Source: Obelidium mucronatum (taxonomy: Eukaryota; Chytridiomycota; Chytridiomycetes; Chytridiales; Chytriomycetaceae). From it: a stretch of DNA of 64,000 bases. The stretch is from contig JAIVFH010000087.1 of the NCBI GenBank assembly GCA_025765595.1, positions 1 to 64,000 of the forward strand, in the 5' to 3' direction. Shown in pieces: positions 49,001 through 60,072 of the stretch. Position numbers and translations under genes: made by a program. The stretch's first letter is position 1. Every line of letters begins with the position of its first letter. Below the pieces are notes generated by a model. That model was given only the letters and a program-made list of their open reading frames with translations, had not been told where the DNA came from and did not search any database.

Positions 49001-52000
49001 AAGCTATTCGTGATGGCCAGGGATAGAACCGTGTTTCCGTCACTATCCTGCTCATTCAAATCAAACTTGCCAAGCGAAATAAGCTTCTTCAGAAATTCGG
49101 CATTTCCTGAACTTGAACAAACAGCCAAATGAGCTAAATTCTGGTTTGTCGAGGCAACCTTGTGATTCAATTGCTTCGAATCGAGTTTTAGCAAATAGCA
49201 AGCTTCGAAGTAATTTCCGTTTGCAATTGCACTAGCCAGCGCAGTGTATCCGTTTGAGTCTACATGGTTTAAATCAATGTGATTCCATAATTCAACAATA
49301 GGTTTGAATACGTGGGCGCCTTTCCCGATCTAAAAAAAAAAAGCTTATCAGAGAGACCGTTCTCAAATTCTTCAGATGCAAAAAACAACGAACTTACACT
49401 CAAGTGCAACGGTGTTTGGCCCGTACTTTCCAAGATAAATTCAAGCTGCGCCGGGTCCTTCTTGATCAAATACTGAACACATTCATTCATATCATAATCG
49501 TCGCTCACTGACACTCGCGACAATAAAATATGGCCTTCTGAATCTTTGTTCAGAAGATTGAATTTCCCGGCCGTGAGTAACACATCCAGCATCTGGATCT
49601 TGTTCCACCACAACTTCATCGCAAGTTGAATTAATGTCTTATTCTCCGAAATGAGCACAAAATCGATTTGGGAGGGATCCAGAGAAAGTAGATATGGGAC
49701 CGAGTTAAAACGGGAATTCGCAACAGCTCGAGCAAGTGCTGTGTATCCATCCAAGTCAACAGCGTGGATATCTATCTTCACCAAGCTGAGTATGAACTTC
49801 AGCAAAGGTACACTGTCGCCGGCTTCGACTGCAAGGTGAAGGAGAGTCTTATTTTCGGCATTTGCAGTAGCAGTTACTTCGACTCCAAGGTCAATGACGC
49901 GTCGCACTATCTTTATATCTGAGCTGAGAATTGCAGCTCTTAAAAGATCTTCTCCTTCGCTCTTGAAGTCCATCTTGCAACCAGCTTCCAATAATACATC
50001 CAGCATCGCGTCCGATGAATAGAGTTGGACAAAAGAAAGCAACGATTTTTGCTCAGGAGACTTGAATTCAACCAAAGCCGGGTTCAAAGCCAGCAAATGC
50101 TTTGCGCACTGAACCATATTGGTTTGGACAGCACGAGATAAAGCCGTGTCTCCTTCAGAATCAACTTGAAAGAGGTCGAACTGACCAGCTTGGAGTAATT
50201 CCTTCACTAAATCAATCGGATCCGACCAGGCTTGTAGCTTGTGAATCAAAGTTCCTTCATCTTCATTTCTGAATTCAAACTGCTTCTTGTCCAGCCCAAT
50301 TAAATACTTTGCACACATTACTCGACCAGTATTAAGAACCGAAGACAAGGGCGTGTTCCCAGCGAGGTCCTTCTGGCTGAGATCGATCGCGCAATTTTCA
50401 ATAACAAGTTTAAGGCACTTCAAATTGTCTCCGTATTGAACTGCAATATGAGCAGCGTTCATGCCGTCACTATTGATAAATGTTCCAACGAGTGGATCTT
50501 TGGAAAGAAGATATTGAGCACATCTGAAGTACCCATTTTCAAGCGCCTTGAAAAACGGAGTCACTCCAGCAGTGGGGGTGCGAATGTCAAAGTTGTGGTT
50601 GGATAAAACAGCCTTGAGAACACCGATATTGTCACCACTTGCGACGACATCATAGATCAAGCCGGAATGAGCGTCCAGCGTAAGTTGGCCAGCATCAACT
50701 TCAATCAGATACTTTGCAATTTTGGTGTGGTTGGCTTGGATTGCTGCAGCCAATGGTGTAACACCCGAATCATTCACTGCGCGCAGGTCCGACTTGCAAG
50801 AGTTCAATACCAGTTTGCAGACATCGAGACTACCTGACGTGCACGCCAAATGGAGAAGGGTGTTTCCCACAGTATCAGGTCCGACGTACACTTGAGCTGG
50901 ATCTGTGTCATACAAGAACTTGGCACACGCCCAGTTTCCATTCATTACTGCGATTGAAAATGGGGTCCAGCCGGATTGGTCGACCTCTTGCAAGTCAAAT
51001 TTGCCTTTGCGAACAAGAGCCCGAATCACTGCAACATTATCAATTGTCGCAGCCAAATGAAGAATATTCCGTCCAGTGGCGGCGATTTTGAACGATAATT
51101 GAGATTCATCTGCAGCAATGAGAATCGGTACACACGATGCTTTTCCTGTAGCTGCAGCATATGACAAAGCAGTGAACCCTTCATCGTCAACAACCCCCAA
51201 GTCCACTTTCGTCGACGACAAAATAAACGAAACCAAATCATTGCGGTCTCCACCTTCAAGAACAATTCGAAGTAGCGTTTTTCCAGTATAGCCAACCGCA
51301 TTCATCAAGTTGGGGTTCCTCTCGTGTAGCACTTTAACAATATCCAAGACCCCTGAACTTGCAGCAGCCAACATGGCCGTAAGCCCTTCGAAAGAAGCAT
51401 CTTCCAAATTATACTTCAACTTTGAGTGGTTGAGAAGGAAGTTGACTGTTTCAGTTTGCCCGCTTCGGCAAGCCCTGATCAAGAGATTCTCGTCAATATT
51501 GCTGGTGGCAGCCAAAAGACTCGCATCGATTTCAATCAATGCTTCCAGCACTTCAACTTTCCCACTTCCTGCTGCATGAAGCGCGACAGTCATGCCCTCG
51601 CTGTCCTTATCATTCAAACTGAATTGAAATAGGGAATGTCGGGTGAGGAAATACTTGACGCAACTCCATGACCCCAAAGCTGCGGCCCTTAGAACAATAT
51701 TCATACGATGAGCGATCAAGTTGATCAGGCGTTCTTCTTTGTACAGCAAAAAGGCGATCATGTCAGTATTGTCCCACATTGTCCCGAAAGACAACACCGA
51801 CTCTCCAGACGGAAGTTGATCAAGCAAACTAATGTTGCAGTCTGGGCGACTGACAAGATACTTGAGGCAATCAAACTTGTTTGCAGCAGCGGCAAAGTGC
51901 AACACGTTGGTGCCGTCGACTGCAGTGTTATTCATCAGACCCGGAGCTCGTTCCAAAACAAGTTGAATAGCTTCGATTTGACCAGAGGTAATCGCTCCCG

Positions 52001-53537
52001 TTAGAGCAGTGCCGCCATATATAGTGGTCTCTTGCAAGTTGCAGCTGTCCTTGTGTTCAGTCAAGATATACTTCAAGATATCAACATGTTCGTTTGATGC
52101 CGCCAATTGTGTAAGTGTGCCAAACATACTTGTGGCTGATTTCAATAACGCAGGCTCCCGTTGAATCACCATCTTGCAGAGCTCCAGCTCATTCGTTTGC
52201 ACCAAGTAACTCAGACACGAGTTTCTGAAAACATCAACTTCTTTCAAATCAAAAGCTTGCTTCCAGTCTTCCAGGAAATACCGCACAATATCCGTTTTAG
52301 TAGTCGCCAGAAGTAGCAAATTAGAACCACTCTTTTTGTATTTCACGAGATCTGGGTTCAAAGTGGCGAGATATTTGACAACTTCGAGATGGCCTTCAGT
52401 AACGGCGGCTGTCATTGTATTATTCTCTTCACTGTCTGTCTCGAACAGGTCGTATTTTACTGGCGCCTTGTCTCCAGTAAGGAATTTCAAGACATCCACA
52501 TGGCCATGAAAAGCAGCAATGATTGCAAAGTTCTTTTCTCCAAACATGTCTGCACTATTTTCCATAGCAGCCAAGGCAGCTACAACATCCAACTTGCCGC
52601 CAAACACGGCCGTTCCCAAAACAGTATGGCCTTGATTATCCACAAAGTCAATCGGCGTCTTGGCTTCCAAAAGAAGCTTGAAGATTTCAAACTCGTCCGC
52701 AGCGTTTTCGTTACATGCCACAATAATGTTCATGGCGTTTCCTTCAGAGTGGTCGTCAATAGCGAACTGACTTGCGCCGTGTTTCAGAAGCATTCGTACG
52801 GCTTCAAGTTTAGAGGCAGAAACAGCCGATAGAAGAGGTGTATAACCGAAAAGGTTGACTTCTTCGGTTTTAGCATCGTGATGAAGCAGAACCTCCAACA
52901 TTCCAACCGATCCCAGAGCTAAAAAAAAAAAGAGGATCCCGTTTTTTAGAATCTTTATTTTGAAAGCAGAGTGTCAACTTACAAGCTGCAATATGAAGCG
53001 CAGTAGATTGGTTGGAGTCAACGGCGTTAACATCAACCCTGTGTTCCAGCAACAGTTCGAGAATTTCTTTAGAGTCGCGCCTGACTGCGGATATAACGGC
53101 TGTACCAGAAGTCTTAACACCGTGAGATAAGAGCGCTTTAACGGCTTCAGCGCCAAGGTTTTGGACAGCAATATCTAAAAGGTCATCAGATGTGTCCACA
53201 AAATTCTTGAGAGCGTCTTGGGACATGTTCTTGAGCATATCAATGACGACTTTGTCATCTTTGGCGCGAGTGGCCTCTTGAACAGACTTGTATCCTTCAG
53301 TAGACTTTTGGACGGTTGAAGCAAACAACTCTTTCTGTAACAATACCGAAAGGAGCATATATAAGATTTTTGAGAGTACATGACAATCGTGATGAGCATA
53401 CCGCTGACTTTCCAAGGACTTCGGTAACTCTTTGGATGTTCGTCTTCAATTCGCTTGGGTTGGTTGTATCAACATACAAAATTCCATTAATATTGAATCC
53501 AAGCCACTGCTTCGTCCATGGCTTAGAAGGACTGTGA

Positions 53538-53603
<66 letters not shown>

Positions 53604-54835
53604 ATAAGGTTTAATGTTATGGATGGGATTTCTGGTTTTGGGTCTCACGTTTTCGCAGCAGCAGCGTCCTTGGAGCCTGGCCCAGCTTCCTTGGCCTTCC
53701 TTTGCGCAGCAGCTTGGGGCGACTCACCAACGACAAGGGGGAGAATTTTGAGATCAAGCTGTTTGTTGAAATGGGATAAATTTTATGACGGTACAGGTCT
53801 CCCAAAAAAAGAGAGAGCTTACTGATGCAGCGAATTCAAACTCTTTTTTACAGTTTGCACTTGCTGCGTATTCTTCAGACGCGTGGACAATAACGAGGGA
53901 CACTGTATGTTGACTCGTGAGTACAAATTGACACTGAAGGCCAGCAGAATATCTTTTTTACCGTCATCACTGAGGACGTCTGCCAGCGAAGCCAGCAGCC
54001 CGTTCCCTACCTTGAGCTGTTCAACATCCAGCCAGGGATCCAAGCCAAGCTGCTTGATGATGTCGTAGGTGTGCACACGCGGGTCCCAGGCGCCCGCCTT
54101 TTCGACGTCCGCCTTTGTCGCCTTGCCCGCCTGCAGATCGAGCTCCTTCTGGGTGCGCGAGTTTCGCCAGCAGTACGAAATAAAGACTTTCTTTGGCTTT
54201 GCGGCGCTGGCAGCGGGCGGCGGCCGCACGTCCTTGGCAACTTCCTTGGCAACTTCCTTGGCAACGCGGCCGTCCTTGGCCGCGGCCGCGTCCGGATCGG
54301 CGGCAGCGGGCGCGGGCTCGTCTGGCGGCGCCGCGGCAATCAGACTGCGGCGCGCCGCCGGGGCTTGCGGCGCGCCACCCAGCGCCAAGGCGCCAAGCCC
54401 GTCGCTGCCCAAGCCCGCGCGCGGCGCCAGCCGCATGTCCAGCAGCGCCTGGTCCACGTGCTTCTGCCACTCGAACTCAGTGCGGCGGAACGCGAGCTCC
54501 TGGCGCCGCAGCTCCATTTCCTGCCCAAACTTGTCCTTCTCGAACGCCAGCGACTGCTCAAACTTTTGCCGGTCGAGTTCGAGCTGCATCTTCTGGAGTG
54601 CCATCTACGTGTGTGTGTGTGTATGTGTGTGTGTGTGTGTGTATGTGTGTGTATGTGGTAAGTAGTGGCAGGCAAATTGATCTCCAAATCGACCCCTTAC
54701 ATATTCTTTAATCATGGTAGCGGTTTCCTCATCCCCATCGCGATCAGCGCTTGAGAGTGCATTCTGGAGTGTGGCAAGCTCACTGGATGTAGGCAGGGAC
54801 CTGCGATCAAGCGCCTTTGAAAGGGCGCTAAACAT
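46078..54835 (-). CDS. Giant coiled-coil / TIR / ankyrin-repeat protein
   Basis: Nine exons join in phase: 54835-54701, 54604-53962, 53902-53823, 53758-53649, 53531-53402, 53334-52983, 52918-49398, 49329-48286 and 48231-46078. Order: MFSALSKALDRR, a coiled coil (LELDRQKFEQSLAFEKDK), an Ala/Pro linker, a TIR domain, a helical linker, then about 2400 residues of ankyrin repeats (roughly 65-70 by length). TIR evidence: box 1 KVFISYCWRNS, box 2 region GLDPWLDVEQLKVGNG, VSLVIVHASEEY, SANCKKEFEFA with the Glu that serves as the NADase residue in active TIRs, and LKILPLVVG. An acidic insert (46260-46620) precedes the last repeat. TIR domains sense or signal in immunity and cell death; the fungal role is unknown. 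The 54-nt intron 48285-48232 keeps frame and could be mistaken for coding sequence. Confidence 0.88.
53541..53602. repeat. Long poly(A/T) tract in an intron
   Basis: About 60 consecutive A on the plus strand inside the intron (53648-53532) between the TIR and linker exons. On the coding strand it is poly(T). This is the longest homopolymer in the window. Confidence 0.95.
54605..54660. repeat. (GT)n microsatellite in an intron
   Basis: An imperfect GT/AT dinucleotide run of about 50 bp within the first intron of the TIR-ankyrin gene, lying directly against the 3' splice site of the coding strand. Confidence 0.95.
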
Positions 54836-55080
54836 AGATGTCTTGGAGATTGATTTTTTTTATTATTATTATTATTTTTTTTGATTGAACTTGGAGTCAA
54901 TTGGCAACACTCACCCAGCCCCAATCTCCATTTCACAAAAAAAAAATCAATTTTTGCTGAACATTATTGATTTGATTTTATTTTGATAATTAAAACTGAT
55001 CTTCTGTGTAAATTTTTTTTTTTTTTGGACGGGGGGGAGGAACCTTGGAAACTGGTCTCGGAATAACAAAGTCGGGATTT

Positions 55081-55287
55081 CTATCGAGAAGCTCCAACAG
55101 GGGCCTTGAGAATATACGGAGGAAGGTCTTCCATCGGTTCTGGCCCGTTTTCTACAGCGTCAGCGCCATTTCTGATTGGACGCGGCACGTAAAAGACGCC
55201 CTCTTCACCCTGATTGGCGCCGCTTCCTGCCGCGTTGACGAAAGTGAGTGCCGAAACGATGGCGATCAGAACTCCGATTAATTTCAT
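55081..55287 (-). CDS. Small secreted peptide, family member 1
   Basis: 68 codons: signal peptide MKLIGVLIAIVSALTFVNA, then a short mature chain starting AGSGANQGEEGVFYVPRP, without cysteines. It shares signal peptide type, cleavage context and the block AAGxGxNxGxxG(V)FYVP with the next gene. No family is recognised. A peptide signal or effector role is possible but is inference. Confidence 0.6.
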   Translation of the reverse strand: MKLIGVLIAIVSALTFVNAAGSGANQGEEGVFYVPRPIRNGADAVENGPEPMEDLPPYILKAPVGASR

Positions 55288-55523
55288 TGAGCTGAGGGTG
55301 TGAAGGGAACGAAATTGTCGTGTTTTTTTTTATATAAAATAAATATATTCCTTCTTGCACAAAAAGCACACACGCACACACACAAGTCCATGAATATAAG
55401 CCCTTCTCTTCCAGTTTTTTTTTAATAAAAGGCATAGGGAAAACTGAGAATTAACTACAGTAATAATAAATCACTTTTTTTTTTTTTTTTTTAAATTTAT
55501 TTATTTTTGATATACTGTAGTTT

Positions 55524-55709
55524 TTATGGATATCCATTGGGCCCTTCATACGCATCTCCTGTATTTCCTTCTCGATCTGCAAATCCAGCTGGCTTGTTAC
55601 TCTGTGGAACATAGAATCCGTCCGTGCCCGCGTTCACACCAGTTCCTGCGGCGTGCGCCATTTGCAGTAGTAGTGGAACAAAGATCATGATCAAAGCTGT
55701 GAATCTCAT
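55524..55709 (-). CDS. Small secreted peptide, family member 2
   Basis: 61 codons: signal peptide MRFTALIMIFVPLLLQMAHA, then AGTGVNAGTDGFYVPQSN and an acidic Gly/Pro end (YEGPNGYP). It is a tandem paralogue of the peptide at 55081-55287 by the shared AAGxGxNxGxxGFYVP block, and diverged elsewhere. No cysteines and no known domain. Confidence 0.6.
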   Translation of the reverse strand: MRFTALIMIFVPLLLQMAHAAGTGVNAGTDGFYVPQSNKPAGFADREGNTGDAYEGPNGYP

Positions 55710-56132
55710 TTTTTTCGTTTTTGTTGGAGGAATAGTGTGTGACTGCGTGTCTGTGTGTGTGTGTGTGTCCTCGAAGAATCAGTGAATCTGGGATTTTTTT
55801 TTAAGGGGTGACAATTTCAGGAAGAAAAAACAGGTCAATAAATTATTGAAGCGACAAACAAAAAAACAAAGAGACAAAGAATTAAAAAAAAAAAAAGAAA
55901 TTAAAGAAGAAAGTACATTGTTCAACAATCAATTACCAAAAAAAAAAAAAAAGAACATTTATTTACTGCTTTCAACAACACATAAAAACAAAGCAAGAAA
56001 AAAAAAACGAATTGTTAGATACACTCATGTTCCTCTACAAAAAAAATAAAACAACCCATAACAAAACACTGTACAAACAACGAAACAGAGAAAAAAAAAC
56101 CACGAATTGACTGTTCCACTCAGTTTACTCCT
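55710..56132. other. AT-rich intergenic region
   Basis: A 423-bp gap with A-rich stretches and a GT dinucleotide run near 55755-55770. It holds the promoter side of small peptide 2 and the 3' flank of the VHS-like gene. No gene is seen. Confidence 0.5.
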
Positions 56133-56642
56133 TCACTGCTTGTACTTTGAGAAAGAAAAGGGCCCACGCTTCCAAGACGATGTAATCGCAGTCAACTTAT
56201 CCCTTGGAATCGCATCCAAAGCACCAGGCGGGAACTCGTAACCGGCACGCAACAGTCCCTCAAAGAATTGCTTGACTCGAACAGTTGGATCAGCCATATG
56301 CCCAGCATCTTCCAAATCCTTCTTGTTGGCATCAATCAAATACCAGCTCGCAAAAATCCCTGCGAGATACTTGACATTGTCCTTTTCGGCTTCCGTCAAG
56401 TGTTTTCTTGTTTCCAAGAAAAAGACAAAAAAGTCCAGGTTGAGGTTCACGTTTTGCCAAAAGATTGGGCCGCAGAGGTTGTACATGATGTCGAGGACTT
56501 CCATGCCGCGGTGAACGAGTTCGGGGTCTTCCAAGTTGATCATGTACATGATTGAGAGGATTGCTTCGTTGGCACCTTTTCCCTTGTTTGTTTTTTCGTA
56601 GTACTGGTAATGGAATTGAGTAGGGGTTAAAAACAATTAAAC

Positions 56643-56689
<47 letters not shown>

Positions 56690-57162
56690 AATAAAAAAGG
56701 ACGCACACCGCCTTCGACAGAAGAGCGAAAAGAAGAAGAGGATAAAAAAAAGAATACTCACATATTCCTTAATCTGATTAGCAATGGTATTGCAAATTGA
56801 ATACGGAACAGGATCATGATCCAAATTACACGCATCATCCAGAATAGCATCGCAAATCTTGCCAGGCTGTCTGACACTACATTTCCCCGTCCACCCATAC
56901 GCCGACTTGGCAGCCGTCTTTGTACTCACGGCACGAGATTTAGCAGACTTTGTCATTGAAGAAGTACCTCCCATGGAATCGTTGGAATGGATGGAAGCTT
57001 CATAGGATTTCCCTGTGGATGAGGAGACTGCGGAAAAGACGTTTGAGGCAGTCAGGTTTTGGCGGGAGGAGGAGGTTAGGGAGGTTGAGGAGAAACTCTT
57101 TTGGCGTTCTAGTTCGATTTTGGCGCGGGCGAGTTCATCACGGAGGCGAGCAATCTGTGAGT

Positions 57163-57215
<53 letters not shown>

Positions 57216-57680
57216 TTTTGTGGTGGTTAGTAAGGGTGGCGTTATGGGAGGGATGACTATGATCGATCAAAAACATCGCACCTCATCGTCTGCATTTGGA
57301 CTTGACTTGCCGTACTGAGGCGGCAGTTGCTGCTGCTGGTACATTGGCTGCTGGTACATGAACTGTTGCGGCATGGGCGGCTGGTACATCTGCTGTTGTT
57401 GTTGTTGGTGTTGTTGCTGCATTAGTTGCTGCTGGAGCAGCTGCTGTTGCTGTTGCTGCTGGTGATACTGCTGCTGCTGCTGCTGGAACACTTGCTGAGG
57501 CTGCTGCTGCTGAAACACCGCCGGCGGAGCAGCCGCAACCACCGCTTCGAACGACGGGCGGCCGCGGCTCGGCGGCGCGCGGCTGCGCTGGTGCGACTGC
57601 GACTTTGAGCGCGCCATTTGGAACGACGCCATCGACTGGTCGAGGTCCTTCAGCAGGTCTTCCATCTTTCCCGACGCCAT
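56133..57680 (-). CDS. PolyQ protein with VHS/ENTH-like helical domain (paralogue 2)
   Basis: Three exons as in paralogue 1: 57680 to about 57285 (MASGKMEDLLKDLDQSMASF, then Gln-rich, ending NADDE), about 57154-56763 (IARLRDELARAKIELERQ, then QPGKICDAILDDACNLD to QIKEY) and 56606-56133. Intron positions and phases match paralogue 1. Both introns contain homopolymers over 40 nt. The last exon is almost identical to paralogue 1 over its first 265 bp and about 85% similar afterwards. Family assignment to VHS-like folds is by pattern; function is unknown. Confidence 0.7.
56646..56689. repeat. Poly(A) tract in an intron
   Basis: About 43 consecutive A on the plus strand inside the second intron of VHS-like paralogue 2. 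Confidence 0.95.
56704..56745. repeat. Solitary degenerate copy of the 39-40 kb minisatellite unit
   Basis: CACCGCCTTCG followed by acagaagagcgaaaagaagaagagg reproduces the core left arm, loop and purine-rich filler of the intronic minisatellite near 40 kb; the right arm is lost. It sits in the second intron of VHS-like paralogue 2. Confidence 0.6.
57166..57214. repeat. Poly(T) tract in an intron
   Basis: About 48 consecutive T on the plus strand (poly(A) on the coding strand) in the first intron of VHS-like paralogue 2. Confidence 0.95.
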
Positions 57681-58022
57681 TCTTTTTTTTTGAATTTAAA
57701 TTTAAAACCGACTGCTTCAAATCGCAAAATTTGCGGAAATAATAAATCAACTCGAAAAAAAAAAGACGCCTCCTCCCACATCTCCATTCTGCAGAAAAAA
57801 GCCTGACCCAAAACAAATTAATTACGGAGAAGTGTCTGAACACTAAAGTCATTTGTGATTTGCCCCAATATCGCACAACTAACTCGGCGACACACACACG
57901 GCGAGCAAAAAGAAAAAGAACCCTCTCAATTTGAAGTCATTTGACCCCCCAAAAATAACATTGTTTCAGATCTCACAAAAACTATCACAAATCAAATAAA
58001 ACATCCCCCCCACCCCCCAAAT
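57681..58022. other. Intergenic region
   Basis: A 342-bp gap between VHS-like paralogue 2 and GT71 paralogue 2 (both minus), with C-rich runs near 58000-58020. It should carry the VHS-like promoter. Nothing else is seen. Confidence 0.45.
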
Positions 58023-60006
58023 TCACATGGATTCTCCCATCTCTTCATACATGCTGATATAAGCCTCTCCCAACCGTTTCTCTTCCACACTCAACTCCAT
58101 CACCTCCTTTTCCGGATACATGGGCGTCAAACAAAAGGGTACTCCCGGTTGCTCATTCTCCCACTTTTCCGTATCCCGCTCCCCATCATACGCCGCATAC
58201 TCGAATCTCATAAACACGGAATCGCTTTCCCGTCGAATCAACAAGACGCCACCATTCCACCAGAACGGTTTCATGTCTTGATCTACATGGAAATTGCTTC
58301 CACAAACTTTTTGCCGTTGTTTGTGTTGCTTCTCTTGGTCCTCTTTGTCGCTGGCACTGGCACTGATATTGACACCACCACCACCATCACCATCACCCGC
58401 TGGAACATCCACCAGATACCCAAGCGCCCCACTAAACCCCGGAACAAACGCAAAAGGCACCCTCAACATCTCCAACGACATCCAAAAAGTCTCCTTATCC
58501 CCCCACACATGAGAATAAGTCTCTGCCTTCACATCCTCAGAATTCATTTTACAAGCCAACAACAACCCGAAAAGAATCCCCGCGCGTCCTTTATCCAACG
58601 CAACCACCCCGGCTTCCTGTTCATGCCATGATAACCCATTGACCCATCTCAAATCTTTGGCGTACCGGGAGTAAGGTTGGGGTGTCACGCTGCGGAACCA
58701 TTTCGAGTATTCGGATTCAGTCCCTCCGGAACCACGGTTCATTGTCCGGTCATGGTAAAAAACCTGTCCGTATTTCTGGAACTGGTGGGATTCATGCAGA
58801 ATCACGTGGCTCGGGTCTTTGAAAAACAAGACATCCGCGTCCATGAATACAGCGCGGCGGAACCGAGACGCAAGGATCGCGAATGGTTTCACGCTCCAAG
58901 AGCCTTTGAAGGCGGTTGTTTCTTGGGCTGGGAAAAAGTCTTGCAGGTTGACGGATGTGATATCTGTATGGGTTCCTGTGAGGTTGGAGAGGAGGGCGAG
59001 GGAGGGGTCGTCGAGGTCTTGTGGGTTTCCTGCGTAGTGGACTTCGATGGGGAGGGTGCAGTTGAGGAGGGTGCGGAGGGTTTTGATTCCGTGGATGGCG
59101 TATTTGATGTGTTTTTTGCCTGTGGTTATGACGATGCCGCTTTCATTGGTTTTCAAGAGTGTTTGGTGGAGGTGGTGGATGGAGGTGAAGGAGGAAGGTA
59201 GCCATGGGAATAGTTGTTTAGTGAGATGGTTGATGGCTTTTTCTAGGTTCTGATGTTGGGTTTCTGAAAGTTTGATGGGCAGTGACGATGATGATGATGA
59301 TGATGATGGGGGTTGACTGCTGCCAGTTTGAATCAAGTAGGCAATGAATAACGCCCGTGAATATCTGCCGAGTTGTTTAAAGTCGTCAGTGTTGGCTTGA
59401 ATATCTTGGACTTGGATCCGCGAAATGTATTCGTACACTCTTTTCCAGGCTGATTCAATTTCGTCAACAAAGCCGTACGGGATTGATTGAGAGCTTGTTT
59501 TTTTTTTTTTTTTTTTTTTTTTTGTTTTTTAAAACGTATTCTTTCAATTAGAGCGCATGGAGAGAAGAATACCTTTGACTGTGTACGAGATTGAATTCAA
59601 TGAGTTTAACTTGTGCGGCATCAATCGAGTTTTCCAACTGCTCAAATGATTCCTGTACGGGATCATTGTCAATTTTGTTTTGATGGCTGCTGTCAACCGG
59701 ATCATCTTTTTCTTCCTCTTCTTCATCTTCTTCTTCTTCTTCAGGCGCCATGATGAGTTCAATAGCAGAAGTTGTAGCTGGAGCTCTTGCTATCCTTATT
59801 TTTTCTCTTAATGTGGATGTTGTCGTTGTCGTTGTTGTTCTATGAAGTGAATCCTTTGACAGGTCAAGGTCGTAAGGTTCCTCAACAGTGTCTACAGAGT
59901 TTCGAACATCCCAAAAAGAGAGGCAAATCAACAACGATAGAATGACCCCAACAGCCACCAAGTAAGTTTTTGTGCTTCGCGGTTTCCCGTTGATGATGAA
60001 CCGCAT
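58023..60006 (-). CDS. Mnn1-type alpha-mannosyltransferase, GT71 (paralogue 2)
   Basis: Exon 1 (60006-59573) encodes a short basic cytosolic tail (MRFIINGKPRSTKTY), the anchor LVAVGVILSLLICLSF and an acidic stem. Exon 2 (59493-58023) joins in phase (HSQ, S, SQSIPYGF) and holds the catalytic domain: NESGIVITTGKKHIKYA, CTLPIEVHYAG, SVKPFAILASRFRRAVFMDAD, MDADVLFF (DxD), HEQEAGVVALDKGR, WGDKETFWMSLEMLR and FHVDQDMKPFWWNGG. It carries a Ser-rich and a Gly/Lys-rich insert absent from paralogue 1. The intron has a run of about 27 T on the plus strand. Role: Golgi O- or N-glycan mannosylation. Confidence 0.88.
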
Positions 60007-60072
60007 TTAATATTTTGGCGGGATTTTTACAAGAATTTTAAAAATTGTGGACGAGGGAAGTAATCTACAATA

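Noticed and set aside
53541..53602. Poly(A) runs as tails of retrotransposed copies
   Set aside because: No target-site duplication or adjacent element sequence is visible, and the runs sit between valid splice sites.
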